DNA of 64,000 bases from Drosophila pseudoobscura. Its lineage: Eukaryota > Arthropoda > Insecta > Diptera > Drosophilidae. The stretch is taken from the NCBI RefSeq assembly GCF_009870125.1, contig NC_046683.1, forward strand, positions 22,081,001-22,145,000, read 5' to 3'. Under the pieces are notes generated by a model, which was not told where the DNA came from, searched no databases, and worked only from the letters and a program-made list of their open reading frames with translations. The translations under genes and the position numbers were made by a program. Every line of letters starts with the position of its first letter. Positions within the stretch are counted from its first letter, which is position 1. This document shows positions 1 to 9,604 of the stretch, piece after piece.

Positions 1-345
1 AAGAGGCGTTTCCGACCCCATTAAGTGTATATATTCTTGATCAGCATCAACAGCTTAGTCGATATAGCCATGTCTGACTGTCCATGTCTCCGTCTTTATA
101 AGCAACTAGATCTCAGAGACAATAAGAGCAAGACCAGACTCCTGTCATATCACACTCTCACAAGGGCATTTCAAAAGTATGCGATACTAACTCTGGTGCT
201 TAGGTATAATTAGGTATAATATAATATAATATATATATAATATAATATATTATATAGGTTACATATATCATAAGCTCACATATGTACGTACATACATATA
301 TTTATACTGACTGAGCCGCTGCTCACAACGTTCCCGCTCGTTTTA
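1..345 (+). mobile_element. INE-1/DINE-1-like element, truncated by the window start
   Basis: The first 100 bases carry the family's hallmark block, a GTTTCCGACCCCAT segment followed by TTCTTGATCAGCATCAA and a GTCTGACTGTCC region. The same block recurs at 34.1, 37.6 and 43.7 kb. The copy ends near 300-345 with the shared 3' block around GCTCACAACGTTCCC. The interior is degraded, and an AT-rich ATAATATA tract (about 205-257) lies within it. INE-1/DINE-1 elements are non-autonomous Helitron-type repeats common in Drosophila. No coding capacity is expected or seen. Confidence 0.7.
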
Positions 346-1901
346 TCTGAATAGCACAAAAGAACAGGTTGCATTCAAGACAAAATTACTCATCATTAAA
401 CAGATAATACCTATTAGTTTATATATAGGGTATTCAGGATTCATTCTTCGAAAAATGTATCGATTCGAATTGCTGTTGGTTCGCGTGCCAAAAGTGCTAG
501 CTGGAATCAGTGACCCAGAATCGGAACCGACATGCCCATCTCTAATCTCTACCGACTGCGGCCGATGGCTCCGCTCGGTCTCCGGCGAGGCTCGGGCTGG
601 AATTCGGGGGCCTGGACTGGACTGGGGACTTGTCTGGACTCTGTCTGGGCGAGACGTGGCCTTGAGCACGACCACTACGCGGCCACCCCTCAGGGCCGTT
701 GCACTTTTGCTTTGTGTGGTGCTTCGTGTGGCAGAGAGCGGGTGCGTGTGTCCTGTTGACCTTTCATTTCTCGGCTAGCACTTCCATTTCCCATGAAGCC
801 CACACGCACTGATTTCGCCGCGTCAGCAGCCCAGCGATTCCACAGCGAATCACTTGAGTGGCGCGTTGACTCGAGTTGTAAACAGAATCGACTATATAAC
901 ATTTATATGCATATCTGGGCTTCCATGTGTGCGATTAGGAGCACGATTTCAAATTAAAATATAGATCAATAAAAAGTAAAAAACAATATCCGCATTTCCA
1001 TCGAATTCATCAATAATTTAAGAAAAACGCTAATGTGGCAGATCTGATTTACACAAAAGGATTTATAGAGGGAAAATGTAATAGGATACAGTGCGTTTCA
1101 TAGTATGAAATGCCGAATGCAGCGAGTTTTGGATAAGAAGTTTGATTGAACATTCATCTCATTGAACATTTCATCTCGTAATAAAATAGATCGAGGGTTT
1201 CCCTTGATTAAATACATACGTACATGCATATATATGTAGGTGCTAAATAATAAAATAAATGTTGTCATTTATTTATGCTTAATGAAGCATATGTACATAC
1301 ATACATATGTATGTATTCGTCTGCATTAAATGCCTTTATGCAGATTCAAACTACATATGTATATATTGCCGCGAGCCCATTTTCTAAGCAGTATGCTTAG
1401 TCGCAATAATAATTAATTAAAATTGATTTTCCCGCGATTAGCTCGGCAGAGTCTGCCTCAATCCCAGGATGGGAGCAAAACCAGGGGTTAGGTTAGCCAT
1501 CGATAGCAGTTCCCAGTTGCCAAATAACAAATAAATGAGATCATGGGGTTCATGTCAATTTTAATCAATACTTTTCGTGCTGAATTTTATATAGAACAAT
1601 TATTTTTTGTCATTTAATCTTGGCATCGCTGGTGGTACATCGATTGGCGATACCTCTGTTGTCTACTCTCTTTCTGCTAAACGTCTTTTGAATTTTAAGC
1701 TAGTTTCTTAATTGGTGAAAGATTTTTGAAATGTGTGTAATCATGGGAAATTTTTGTTGAAGAGTGCAGATCGATCCTCGAGCTGCACATGTATATGGAT
1801 TCTTAATTTGGCGTCAAGTGTATTTAATCACGGGAAATTTTCGTTACCATTACCGATTACACCGACCAGCACAAGCGAGCGGCATATGGAAAGATTTTTT
1901 T
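346..1901. other. Non-coding stretch, GC-rich then AT-rich
   Basis: Positions 460-830 are GC-rich and open in several frames on both strands, but the predicted peptides are arginine/serine-rich shadows with no recognisable domain, so no gene is called. A TATATAG box at about 892-898 on the minus strand could be a weak TATA promoter, with no supporting Inr. From 930 to 1900 the DNA is AT-rich with TACATATGTA-type palindromes (about 1210-1365) and a partial DRE (ATCGATA near 1500). Nothing else is supported. Confidence 0.5.
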
Positions 1902-2588
1902 CTAGTTAACAGCTGGTGGGGGTGGTGGTGGTGGTGGTGGTGGTGGTCGAACACTGGAGGGACCATAGCCTGGCTGATTCCCAGCATTGAAGACGTCTAT
2001 GGTCAGATTTTTGACCAAAAACTGTGCCACAAAGTCTGCGGAACTACGAGTACCTTGAATGTCGTTTACATTGAAAGCTTCTGCCTCCAGTGTCTCCAGG
2101 GCCAGCCACACTAAGGGCTGGCTGACGGGCTCGTCGATTCCAATGCGCGGCAGGGTGAAGTTGCACCGGCGGCGGATCACCGCGTAACCTCCTCCGTAAC
2201 GCTGAAGCAAGAACCCCTCATCTGGCTCCGATTCGCTCAAGTCTGTACGGGAAATGGAGATGGATGATAACAGAGAGCTATAGTCTCGACCCATTTTCTT
2301 ACCTGGATCCTGTTCAGCTTGGGGCTGGTGAAAGTTTGGCTCGACTCGGTCTAACAGATTGGCCAGATTCTGTCGACCGGCCATTTCAAAGGCTATCATT
2401 CGAGCGTGTCGCGAGAAATGGCGGAACCGGGGATAAACGTTGCCACTCTGGCTCTGGCGGCGCATCCCCCAGCGAGCTCGAATCTGTCGCGCAGATTGGG
2501 CTTGAGCCAGGTTCTGGTTCTGAGCCTCGTCTTCAGTGCTGACGCTGACTGCACTGGGTGACCACAGTGCTAGAAGTGCTCGGATCAT
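1902..2588 (-). CDS. Unrecognised small secreted-type protein, one 60-nt intron
   Basis: Function is unknown; I do not recognise the family. The reading frame begins at 2588 (MIRALLALW) with a short hydrophobic N-terminus that may be a weak signal peptide. It continues through an Arg/Gln-rich segment, a central block with CNFTLPRIGIDEP and an NLTIDVF stretch (both carrying N-glycosylation sequons), and ends with about 11 prolines encoded by a GGT tract at 1914-1947. A perfect splice pair lies inside the frame: donor GTAAGA at 2302 and acceptor TACAG ending at 2243. Removing these 60 nt gives 208 residues and leaves the frame intact (DPD-LSESEPDEG). Because the intron has no stop and is a multiple of three, an unspliced 228-residue product is also possible. 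The flanking DNA is not open, which supports a real gene. An orphan or fast-evolving gene is likely. Confidence 0.6.
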   Translation of the reverse strand: MIRALLALWSPSAVSVSTEDEAQNQNLAQAQSARQIRARWGMRRQSQSGNVYPRFRHFSRHARMIAFEMAGRQNLANLLDRVEPNFHQPQAEQDPGKKMGRDYSSLLSSISISRTDLSESEPDEGFLLQRYGGGYAVIRRRCNFTLPRIGIDEPVSQPLVWLALETLEAEAFNVNDIQGTRSSADFVAQFLVKNLTIDVFNAGNQPGYGPSSVRPPPPPPPPPPPAVN

Positions 2589-3865
2589 GTGGTCGGCGAA
2601 TCTAATAGGGCCCCGTTTTGAAAAAAAAAAACTTTATTTTTAGAGAGAACGAAAAACAAGGAAAAGGAAGATAGTAACACGAAAGAAAGCAGTTATATTA
2701 CAATGGAGACCGCCTATCCAATGGCTCCTGTGTACATCAAATTTGACTTTCCATACAAATCAAATACTAGTCCGGTCCGTTAAACTGACCAAACATGTCC
2801 AAACATGTCCGTACCCAGGCGAAATATTAAGTCGGACAGAAAAAGGCCACGACAAGCCTGCCCGGATGTGTCGTGTTGATATTCCCCAATAATTTCGGCA
2901 TATTCACCCTGAGCGACTGTCCGAATGTCTCCAGCTTTCGGTTTTTAGTGGCTCAGCCTGAATGGTACCTTGCAGGGACAATTTTCGCCGAACAACCTTC
3001 TTTATCTGCTCCAGGGGGGTTCACCTGGCCAATGGTTGGGTAATGCAGTTCCAATCATCACCATTACATTACATGGCACTGAATGGGCAACATTCGGCAT
3101 ACCTTAGGGAAAGGATATTATAGAATTGAGGACATTTTTGTCATGCAAGGCTTCAATGAATGCAGAAACTAGTCAGTTGTCTGTTTTAAAGCTATTTCCA
3201 GGAAATTGTGCACTTTATGGTCTTCTTACAGCAACCAAGACTGGGTATCAGGTTCGAGAATTATATACAGAAAACAGATTAAATGAATTAATACGTCAAA
3301 AACATAAGAATCTGTAATAAAGAGATTATTAACCACGATTCAAAGCAGCTTGGAAAACAGCATTTTAATATTAACGAAATAGGGTATACCCATAATACCG
3401 GCTGACAAGAAGCAAGTCTTCAAATGCCAGCAGCATGTAGGAAATTACGTGACATTCAAGACTCAGTTACGTTTCATGTCAGACTCAATTACGTTTTATG
3501 TTTTGACCTTTTTGTTCAAGCCTTATTTGAGACGCAATCAAATTAAAAGGAGACCCTAAAATTTGCATGTCCGATTCATCAATCGGATAAAAGTACATAT
3601 GTGTTCAGGGCTGAGGGTCCTGGCTAGATAGTAGTAATATTAAATCAAATATAAAATAGAGGAATATGATTTCCGATCATGGACAGAGAACAATTGGTCC
3701 TTGAATAGCTTTACCGCAGGTTAGGTGTAAGATATCGTGGTAATTTGTTAAGCAAAGATGAAGCATAGGATGGACTTACATGAGTTAATTCTTATTATTT
3801 TCGAGTTTAACTTAATTTGTTATCCTGTTTATATAAAGGGGGTTAAAGTGCTCCAGGGTCGCTTT
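2589..3865. other. Non-coding stretch, no supported gene
   Basis: Presumed upstream region of the minus-strand gene ending at 2588. It holds an A-run at about 2621-2630 and a short imperfect duplication at about 3458-3506, where CAGTTACGTTTCATGT is followed by CAATTACGTTTTATGT. An open frame at 3126-3317 (plus) encodes about 63 residues with no recognised motif and no start or splice context I trust. Otherwise nothing is seen. Confidence 0.5.
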
Positions 3866-3870
3866 TTCAT

Positions 3871-3957
3871 CGGTATATGTACGGTGTATTTTGAAAATGA
3901 GACGTTATATTTTGGTTTATTTCTGAGGATCAGACGATTTGATCGTTATATTAGGTA
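3871..3957 (+). promoter_or_regulatory. Degenerate motif-6 cluster (GGTATATTT-type)
   Basis: Several GTATATTT-like words occur in a row (CGGTATATG, CGGTGTATTTTG, GTTATATTTTGGTTTATTTC) together with a GAGGATCAGACGATTTGATCG segment. The same order of words recurs at 4471-4530, where it leads into a perfect M1BP site. This copy lacks the GGTCACACT box and looks like a decayed or partial duplicate of that promoter module. Confidence 0.4.
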
Positions 3958-4055
3958 GAGACGGCCGCCAAGCTCGCTCGGAGCCCAGCACACATAGGCC
4001 GGTTTCGGCCCGTTGTGATATCGTTATATTATATATTATAAATTTGATCACGGGC

Positions 4056-4074
4056 GGTAGACACCATGTCTACC
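4056..4074. repeat. Perfect short inverted repeat (hairpin)
   Basis: GGTAGACA and TGTCTACC form an 8-bp perfect stem around a 3-nt loop. Flanking GATCAC-type words extend the symmetry imperfectly. It is not followed by a T-run and there is no gene beside it, so no function is assigned. Confidence 0.5.
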
Positions 4075-4470
4075 GATCACAGTGTGAAAATTTTATACTT
4101 TACATGGTACTTTCTAGTGTCTTACAGTATTTTTTTAAGACGCGTTATAGACTTAACCTCTTGTCCAATGCAACAATGTAGAAATCGTGTAGAATTGGAA
4201 TTTAGAGCCATATCCCAGGCCACATTGAAGAAAAATTTGTGATCAGCATCGAATTTTTCAAAAATGTCTGAAAAAGGTGAGATGTGCGTAACAGGTTTTC
4301 ACACTAGTTACATGGGGCTTATATAAAAAAAAAATTTTTCAAACCTACACATTTCCCCTTCAGGTGTCGCTTTTGTTAATTACGTGAAAATGTGTAGTTA
4401 GCGTGTAGTAAATGTAAGTAAATTAATTTAGTGTACATTTTTTGGCTGTTTTTATTTAAGCCTTATACAT

Positions 4471-4530
4471 TTCGGTATATTTCTGAAGGTCAGACCGTAT
4501 ATTTGATTGATAAGTCCGCGGTCACACTGC
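4471..4530 (+). promoter_or_regulatory. Housekeeping core promoter: motif 6 plus M1BP motif 1
   Basis: TTCGGTATATTT (4471-4482) matches Ohler motif 6 exactly, and CGGTCACACTG (4519-4529) matches Ohler motif 1, the M1BP site, exactly. A near-match to the E-box motif (CACAGCTGAT) follows at about 4536. This order and orientation is typical of TATA-less housekeeping promoters firing to the right, with initiation close to motif 1. A good donor (GTAAGT, 4699) follows about 170 bp later, so 4525-4698 could be a non-coding first exon. The nearest downstream coding gene on this strand is the AIFM3-like gene at 9.6 kb, possibly as a distal promoter. The motifs are seen; target and use are inferred. 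Confidence 0.55.
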
Positions 4531-4699
4531 CAGACACAGCTGATGGAGCGAACGAAGCGGCAAATGCAAAACAAAAACAAACAAAAAACCAATAAAAGCA
4601 GCAAGGAGCATATCATTCCATATATACTATTAATGGGTTCCAAGTGTCTTGTCTTGTTTGTTTCCATTTGATCCATGGAGTAATCTATCAATGGGTATG

Positions 4700-7200
4700 T
4701 AAGTACGTCTCCATATAACTAAATAAATGCTGTAGAGATGTAGGTATAGGTACATATATGTATGTATGTACATAAGGTTAAGTGCGTGTTTTACTACGTG
4801 CTCACTTGCAGCAGACTGTTTATCTGCAACGTGCCATCGAAGTCACAAATTTAGATAACTTTAGGCTCTTTGTTAGACTGTTAGCTTGAAGGAGTTTGCT
4901 TGAATAAAAAATGGAACCGGAATTATGGAATTGAATTATAAAAGATGGAAGGTAAATTTGTCATTGAAGTAGTATTATGGTTCCGAGTCTTTTATTCCTT
5001 TAAATTCCGAAGGAATGGACACAAATTATCATAGAAATTTGTACATATGTATGTGTAAAGAAATTTACAGGAATTTTTAGTATTCTATTATAATAACCTC
5101 ATCGGGTCTGATAGATCGTTTATGGTCAGTGATGACATACATATACCGGCGATTTTATGTTTGTCACAGTAAGCTCTGGCAACAGGTGAACTACTACATG
5201 CTGGGGCAAGCTGCATTCCATGAAGGTTACCCCGCAGTGGCAAGCCATTCCAAATGGAAACCAGTATGGAGCGGCGTAAAAGGCTTTGTGGTGCGGTAGG
5301 TGTGGCGGGGCATGGAGTGGAGGGGTTTTTTATATTGTTTGGTTGTGTGGTGGGGCGTGGTTCGTGTAAAGGAGGTTCAAGAGATTTGCCTGGAAGTGAA
5401 ATGCGACTGCGGCAAGGTCGAGTCGTTTCGTTAGTCGCACACAGTCTCATGAAAACCTGGTCGAGAGTGGAGAACTCACACACACACTCAAACGCAATGC
5501 ATGTTTTACACATGTACGAACATGTTTGCATGTCTGTACGCTTGCGTGTGCGTCGAACCCGGCTACGATAGAGCCCCAATCGTTCCACTATCGAAGTTGT
5601 GCGGCATACGCGGTTCGCAGTCCACGCTCGACGGACGTGCTTGTTATCTCTCTCTCTGTCTCTCTCTCTCTCTCTGTTTCTCTTAACCAACGTTCTTGCT
5701 CTTGCCTCGAACATCGTAAATACATCGCACAGCCGCCTGGTGTCTGTCGCCTGTTGCTTGTCACCTATCGCCCATCTACACCAATCGTCATCTCAATTTT
5801 ATCTTTTTGGCGAACCTGTTGCACGCTCTCCCTACCCACTCGTTTGCCGAATTTTGTTGTTGTTTTGTTTGTTCGTGGTTCTCTACATGTGAACTGGACC
5901 AAGGAGTGGATGTCGCTGAAGTGAAGAGAGGTGAGTAGAAGAGACAGCGCATAAACAAATCCAGATGAGCGACCATACAAAAAATGAGTGCAAGCCCGTA
6001 CATTCATATCTGTATTTGCAAAACATATCAGAAACCACTCGAATTTAGGCGGTTTTCGGGCAGCGGCTATCAAGAATCATTTCCCAACCACAAAAAAAAA
6101 CCCTAATGACTCATCTGCCAAATCGAGCAAAAAGTTTAAGTTTCAACAAGTTTTCAACAAATACAAATGTACATACATACATGAATATATATGTAAGTAC
6201 TTATACAAATTTATCTGTGCATTTGTATGTATTATAATCAACTGATAATGATTGTGCGCCGCTAGAAGTTAAACAAAGGAAGGCCTTGAGCATAGCATGT
6301 ATTAATTATAAACTGCACTTTCAGGTGGCAACCCTACTATCGTCAAGCTCTGAACTTGACCAAAGCGAGCATTCTAGGGCACACTGTAGCCGTCCACCGC
6401 AAAATCCAAGCCAGATTTCCCCCGCTATTTAGCTTGAAAATTGACCTCAAAAACGGGCATCAAAGGCACTTGCACCTCCACTGCCACCAGCTCATGCACA
6501 CAATGGGATCTATTAACTGCAAGGAGTACAACACAACAGGAAATGTCACGCCCAAAAAGGAACAATCGACAGGTACATATGTACATAGCTACTAACAGTT
6601 TGAATTATGAAACCGATGGTTTTGGCACCCTTGCAGACCAAAATACTGCTTAAATATACGATATACAGAAGTGTAACACTGCGAGGTCCAAAATCCAAAA
6701 ATCAATTATCTTTAAAAAAATTCTCTCCAAAGGAGTAGTTCTTTGATTGAATGTTCTGTTCACGGATATGCACATATGTTTTCCAAAAGGATCAAGAATA
6801 TACATATGTTTGAATGCATATATGTATGATATACATATATGCATATATAGGCGTATGTTTGTATGTATGTACCTATGTATGTATATGCATAAAAGTATGT
6901 GTATTCACGAATATATGCAAATTGTGATAAGTGTATACATATGTATATGGTTTTGCACTATCTATCCTTGTATATGCATACATATGTACAATATGTATGT
7001 ACACAAATATGTACATACATATGTATGTATGTATATCCAATCTTGCCGACCATGACGGGGAAAAATTGGCTTTTGCCTTTGTCATGTTCCTTTCTCCACT
7101 CACACAAGGCCCGATTGAGCTGATTCGAAACCGGCAAGACAAAAATGGTCTCAATGGAATGAGTGGCCCAATAGAGAGAGCAACTTTTTCTTCTTCGCTG
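4700..7200. other. Non-coding stretch with possible 5' exon
   Basis: Contains a CT-rich microsatellite (about 5645-5680), CATATG/TACATA tracts (about 6830-7035) and several open frames that look like shadows. One is a 208-residue minus frame at 5088-5714 built of Arg/Glu repeats from the CT tract. A strong consensus donor, GAGAG followed by GTGAGT near 5931, could end a non-coding exon on the plus strand. TTTCAG at about 6319-6324 could be an acceptor. No coding exon is supported. Confidence 0.45.
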
Positions 7201-7290
7201 TCTTTCCCATAAACGTTTGCGGTCTCCAGCTGTTAGTCACTGTTATCGGCATTCGGAAAGGCTTACGCTGTCGCCCGCGACGTCAGCGGT

Positions 7291-7326
7291 CGTCATTTGT
7301 GATATTCGCCTACCAGCTGACGGTCC
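7291..7326 (+). promoter_or_regulatory. Inr plus DPE core promoter for the AIFM3-like gene
   Basis: TCATTT at 7293-7298 is a consensus Drosophila initiator with A+1 at 7295. GGTCC at 7322-7326 falls exactly at +28 to +32 and fits the DPE consensus RGWYV. The following 149 bases contain no ATG and end at a donor (GTAAGAT, 7444), so 7295-7443 behaves as a non-coding first exon. It would join to the acceptor at 9540 of the AIFM3-like gene on the same strand. In the spliced message the first ATG would be 9605. The spacing is seen; use as the gene's promoter is inferred. Confidence 0.5.
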
Positions 7327-8446
7327 GGTCCCCCCAAGAAGGGCTCTCAGCAGAAAAAACCAACCAAACCAACCAAGCTTTTTGCTAATCCTTGAACTAC
7401 AAGAACAGAACTCGTTTTGCTCGTGTTTGTCCAATAGTTTTCTGTAAGATATTTGACATTGTTCTCGTACAATAATTATTGTTTGCTTCTCTTGTTGTTT
7501 TCGGTGTTACAATTGTCTACAATTTCTTGTTCCCATTTGAGTCATGCTGGTTAGACAAGGCCAACCGGTTTGTGCGGGTCAGCAGCCAGTTTGCTTGTGT
7601 GTGTGGTATGTGTGAGCGTCTCCGAATAAAACACAATCCGAAATCATTCCTAATTAGAAATTATACATTGGCATATCAAAGGCGGAAAAGGGTTTGAGCT
7701 AGAAGATAATAGAGGAGAAGCTATTGAGCTAGTGCGCAGATTCAGATGTTGGAAGACTATAAAATCCTCTCAATATGGACGCGTAAAAAAGTGGAAAAAA
7801 GGGAGTTCTTGGACATTCCCCGGTAGCAAAGTACAAATGTACAGTGCATAAAACACGTTAACGATCACAAATTTTGTACGCGCAATGAGAATCACTCAGC
7901 TCACAATAGCATTTGGTAATATTTTCAGTCGACTTAAACCTGGATGCCTGTAGGATTCCCTTTGTTGATATGGTTATATCATATCATCGTTCCCCTAATA
8001 AAACCCGGACAAGCGTGGGTCCAAATTAGTGTCGAATCATGGACGAGTAATCAAATTGCGAGCGACTTTATTGCTTGGGCAATGTTTTTTCTTGTTTTTA
8101 CTCGTAGTCGTACTCGTAATATGTACATTAGCAGGTCACTCCCGATAAGACGATAAGAGAAATACGAGAAGAGTACAACCATATTTGAGTGCAACAATTG
8201 ATGTTGAACACACAAACTTATAGGTGTTTTTGTTAGTTTCTCCCTCTCTTTTTGTTGTTGTTGATGACGTAGAAAAGTTTGGCGTGGCGATGACAGTGGA
8301 GTAGTTTAGATGAGTCAGTGGTGTTGCGAATCATGGGGGTCATGTCCGTTGCCAAGCTCCACTCTGTTGTGGTCAGGAAAATTCTGGCAATTAGGCACCT
8401 GCACCCCCCAATAAAAAATCCACACGATTATCTATACGTATTGATC

Positions 8447-9301
8447 CTAATGCTTCTTTGGGCTCTTCGTCGTGGACAAGAGTTCCAGTCGCCTGATGGC
8501 ATCGTCGAGAAATTTCCGCTGCTCTTGCAGCTGCGGCAAGAGCTCCTCGGCAGTCAGCGCCTGAAGCTTGGCGGATGACCCCGTTCCAGATCCAGATCCC
8601 GAGGTGGATTTTTCCCACTCCGACCAACGGTTGCGGAGGCCAGCGGTTGAAGGTCGAAGCATGTCCAGGACGCGTTTGATTATGGAGGGACTTCCCTGCT
8701 GCTGCTGATTCTGGTGCTGCCCCGGCTGCCCCTTGTGGTCGTGCCCGTTGTCAGTGGTGATGCTGCCCTGTGGAAACTCCGGCATTGTAAGCAGCGGTGT
8801 CCAAAAGAACGAACCGAGGCCGGAGGAAGCCGGAGTGGCTGGTGGAATACTGCTGGTCGTGTGACTGTCCAGCTGCTTGCCTAGCTGCGTGCCAAAGCGT
8901 CCGTCCAGACGCTCCAGATGATGCTTAAGGTCGTCCAGCTTGTGCTGCAGATGCTCAAAGTCGGCGGTCAGATTGATGGCCAGCCGCTGGGTGCTGGTGC
9001 TCTCCTGCGATGGGCTATAGTTGGAGCTTGCCTCTTCAACTCCACGGGTAGCCTCCAGGTGGTCGATTTGCACCCGCAGTTGCTGATCCCGTAAGAAAAG
9101 ATCGTCGAGCAGCAGCTGCGTTTCCGTGCCTAGCGGCTGCTCTATGTAGATGCGCTCGATCTCCCCCAAAAGCCTTTCCCGGTGACTGCGAAGCGATTTT
9201 AATTCAAGTTGCTGCACAGGATCGGAGGATGAGGACAGACCGAGACACAAGGCCAGCAGGGCCATAAGGGCGATGACGAGTTCTGAACACAAGCAAGACA
9301 T
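8447..9301 (-). CDS. Unrecognised secreted coiled-coil protein nested in an intron
   Basis: A single-exon 284-residue protein. It opens with a strong signal peptide (residues 1-25, a run of A/L/I/M after MSCLCSELV). Two predicted coiled-coil stretches rich in Leu, Glu and Arg follow, at about residues 30-85 and 110-145. A Gly/Ser/Thr/Gln-rich linker then leads to a C-terminal helix (residues about 245-275, with LLPQLQEQRKFLDDAIRRLELL). There is one NLT sequon near residue 110 and no other membrane segment, so it is probably secreted. I do not recognise the family. It lies on the strand opposite the proposed 7444-9539 intron of the AIFM3-like gene, so it appears to be a nested gene. An initiator-like TCAGTC (9308-9313, minus) sits only 10 bases before the ATG, suggesting a very short leader or an upstream start. 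Codon use and the absence of stops over 285 codons support a real gene. Confidence 0.75.
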   Translation of the reverse strand: MSCLCSELVIALMALLALCLGLSSSSDPVQQLELKSLRSHRERLLGEIERIYIEQPLGTETQLLLDDLFLRDQQLRVQIDHLEATRGVEEASSNYSPSQESTSTQRLAINLTADFEHLQHKLDDLKHHLERLDGRFGTQLGKQLDSHTTSSIPPATPASSGLGSFFWTPLLTMPEFPQGSITTDNGHDHKGQPGQHQNQQQQGSPSIIKRVLDMLRPSTAGLRNRWSEWEKSTSGSGSGTGSSAKLQALTAEELLPQLQEQRKFLDDAIRRLELLSTTKSPKKH

Positions 9302-9604
9302 TTTTGAGACTGAGGAATCGATCCCATCCGCTTTCTACCTGAGCATCTAGTATAGCAGGCGAGAGCTACTGACTTTCCCCCATGCCCTACCCTACCCTCC
9401 CTTTCCCATTTTTGAGTTGGAAACTGGAAAAATAGAAAATTTTTTAAGTGCTTCATTTCTGAACAGATCTGTTATCTGCTATCGTTAATTTTGTCTTCCA
9501 TCTAACTCTTACCATTTCTTTTGTGTCTGTGTCTCTTAGGTGGCGCCGTGGGTTCCTATCAGTCCAAGTGCACCAGCAGCACTAGCATCAGCAAAGATAC
9601 AAAT

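Noticed and set aside
343-778. Overlapping GC-rich open frames on both strands
   Set aside because: Several frames are open because the DNA is GC-rich. The peptides are low complexity and no splice or start signals agree.
5088-5714. 208-residue minus-strand open frame
   Set aside because: Composition is dominated by Arg/Glu from the CT microsatellite and short-word DNA. It has no domain, and overlapping plus frames are equally open.
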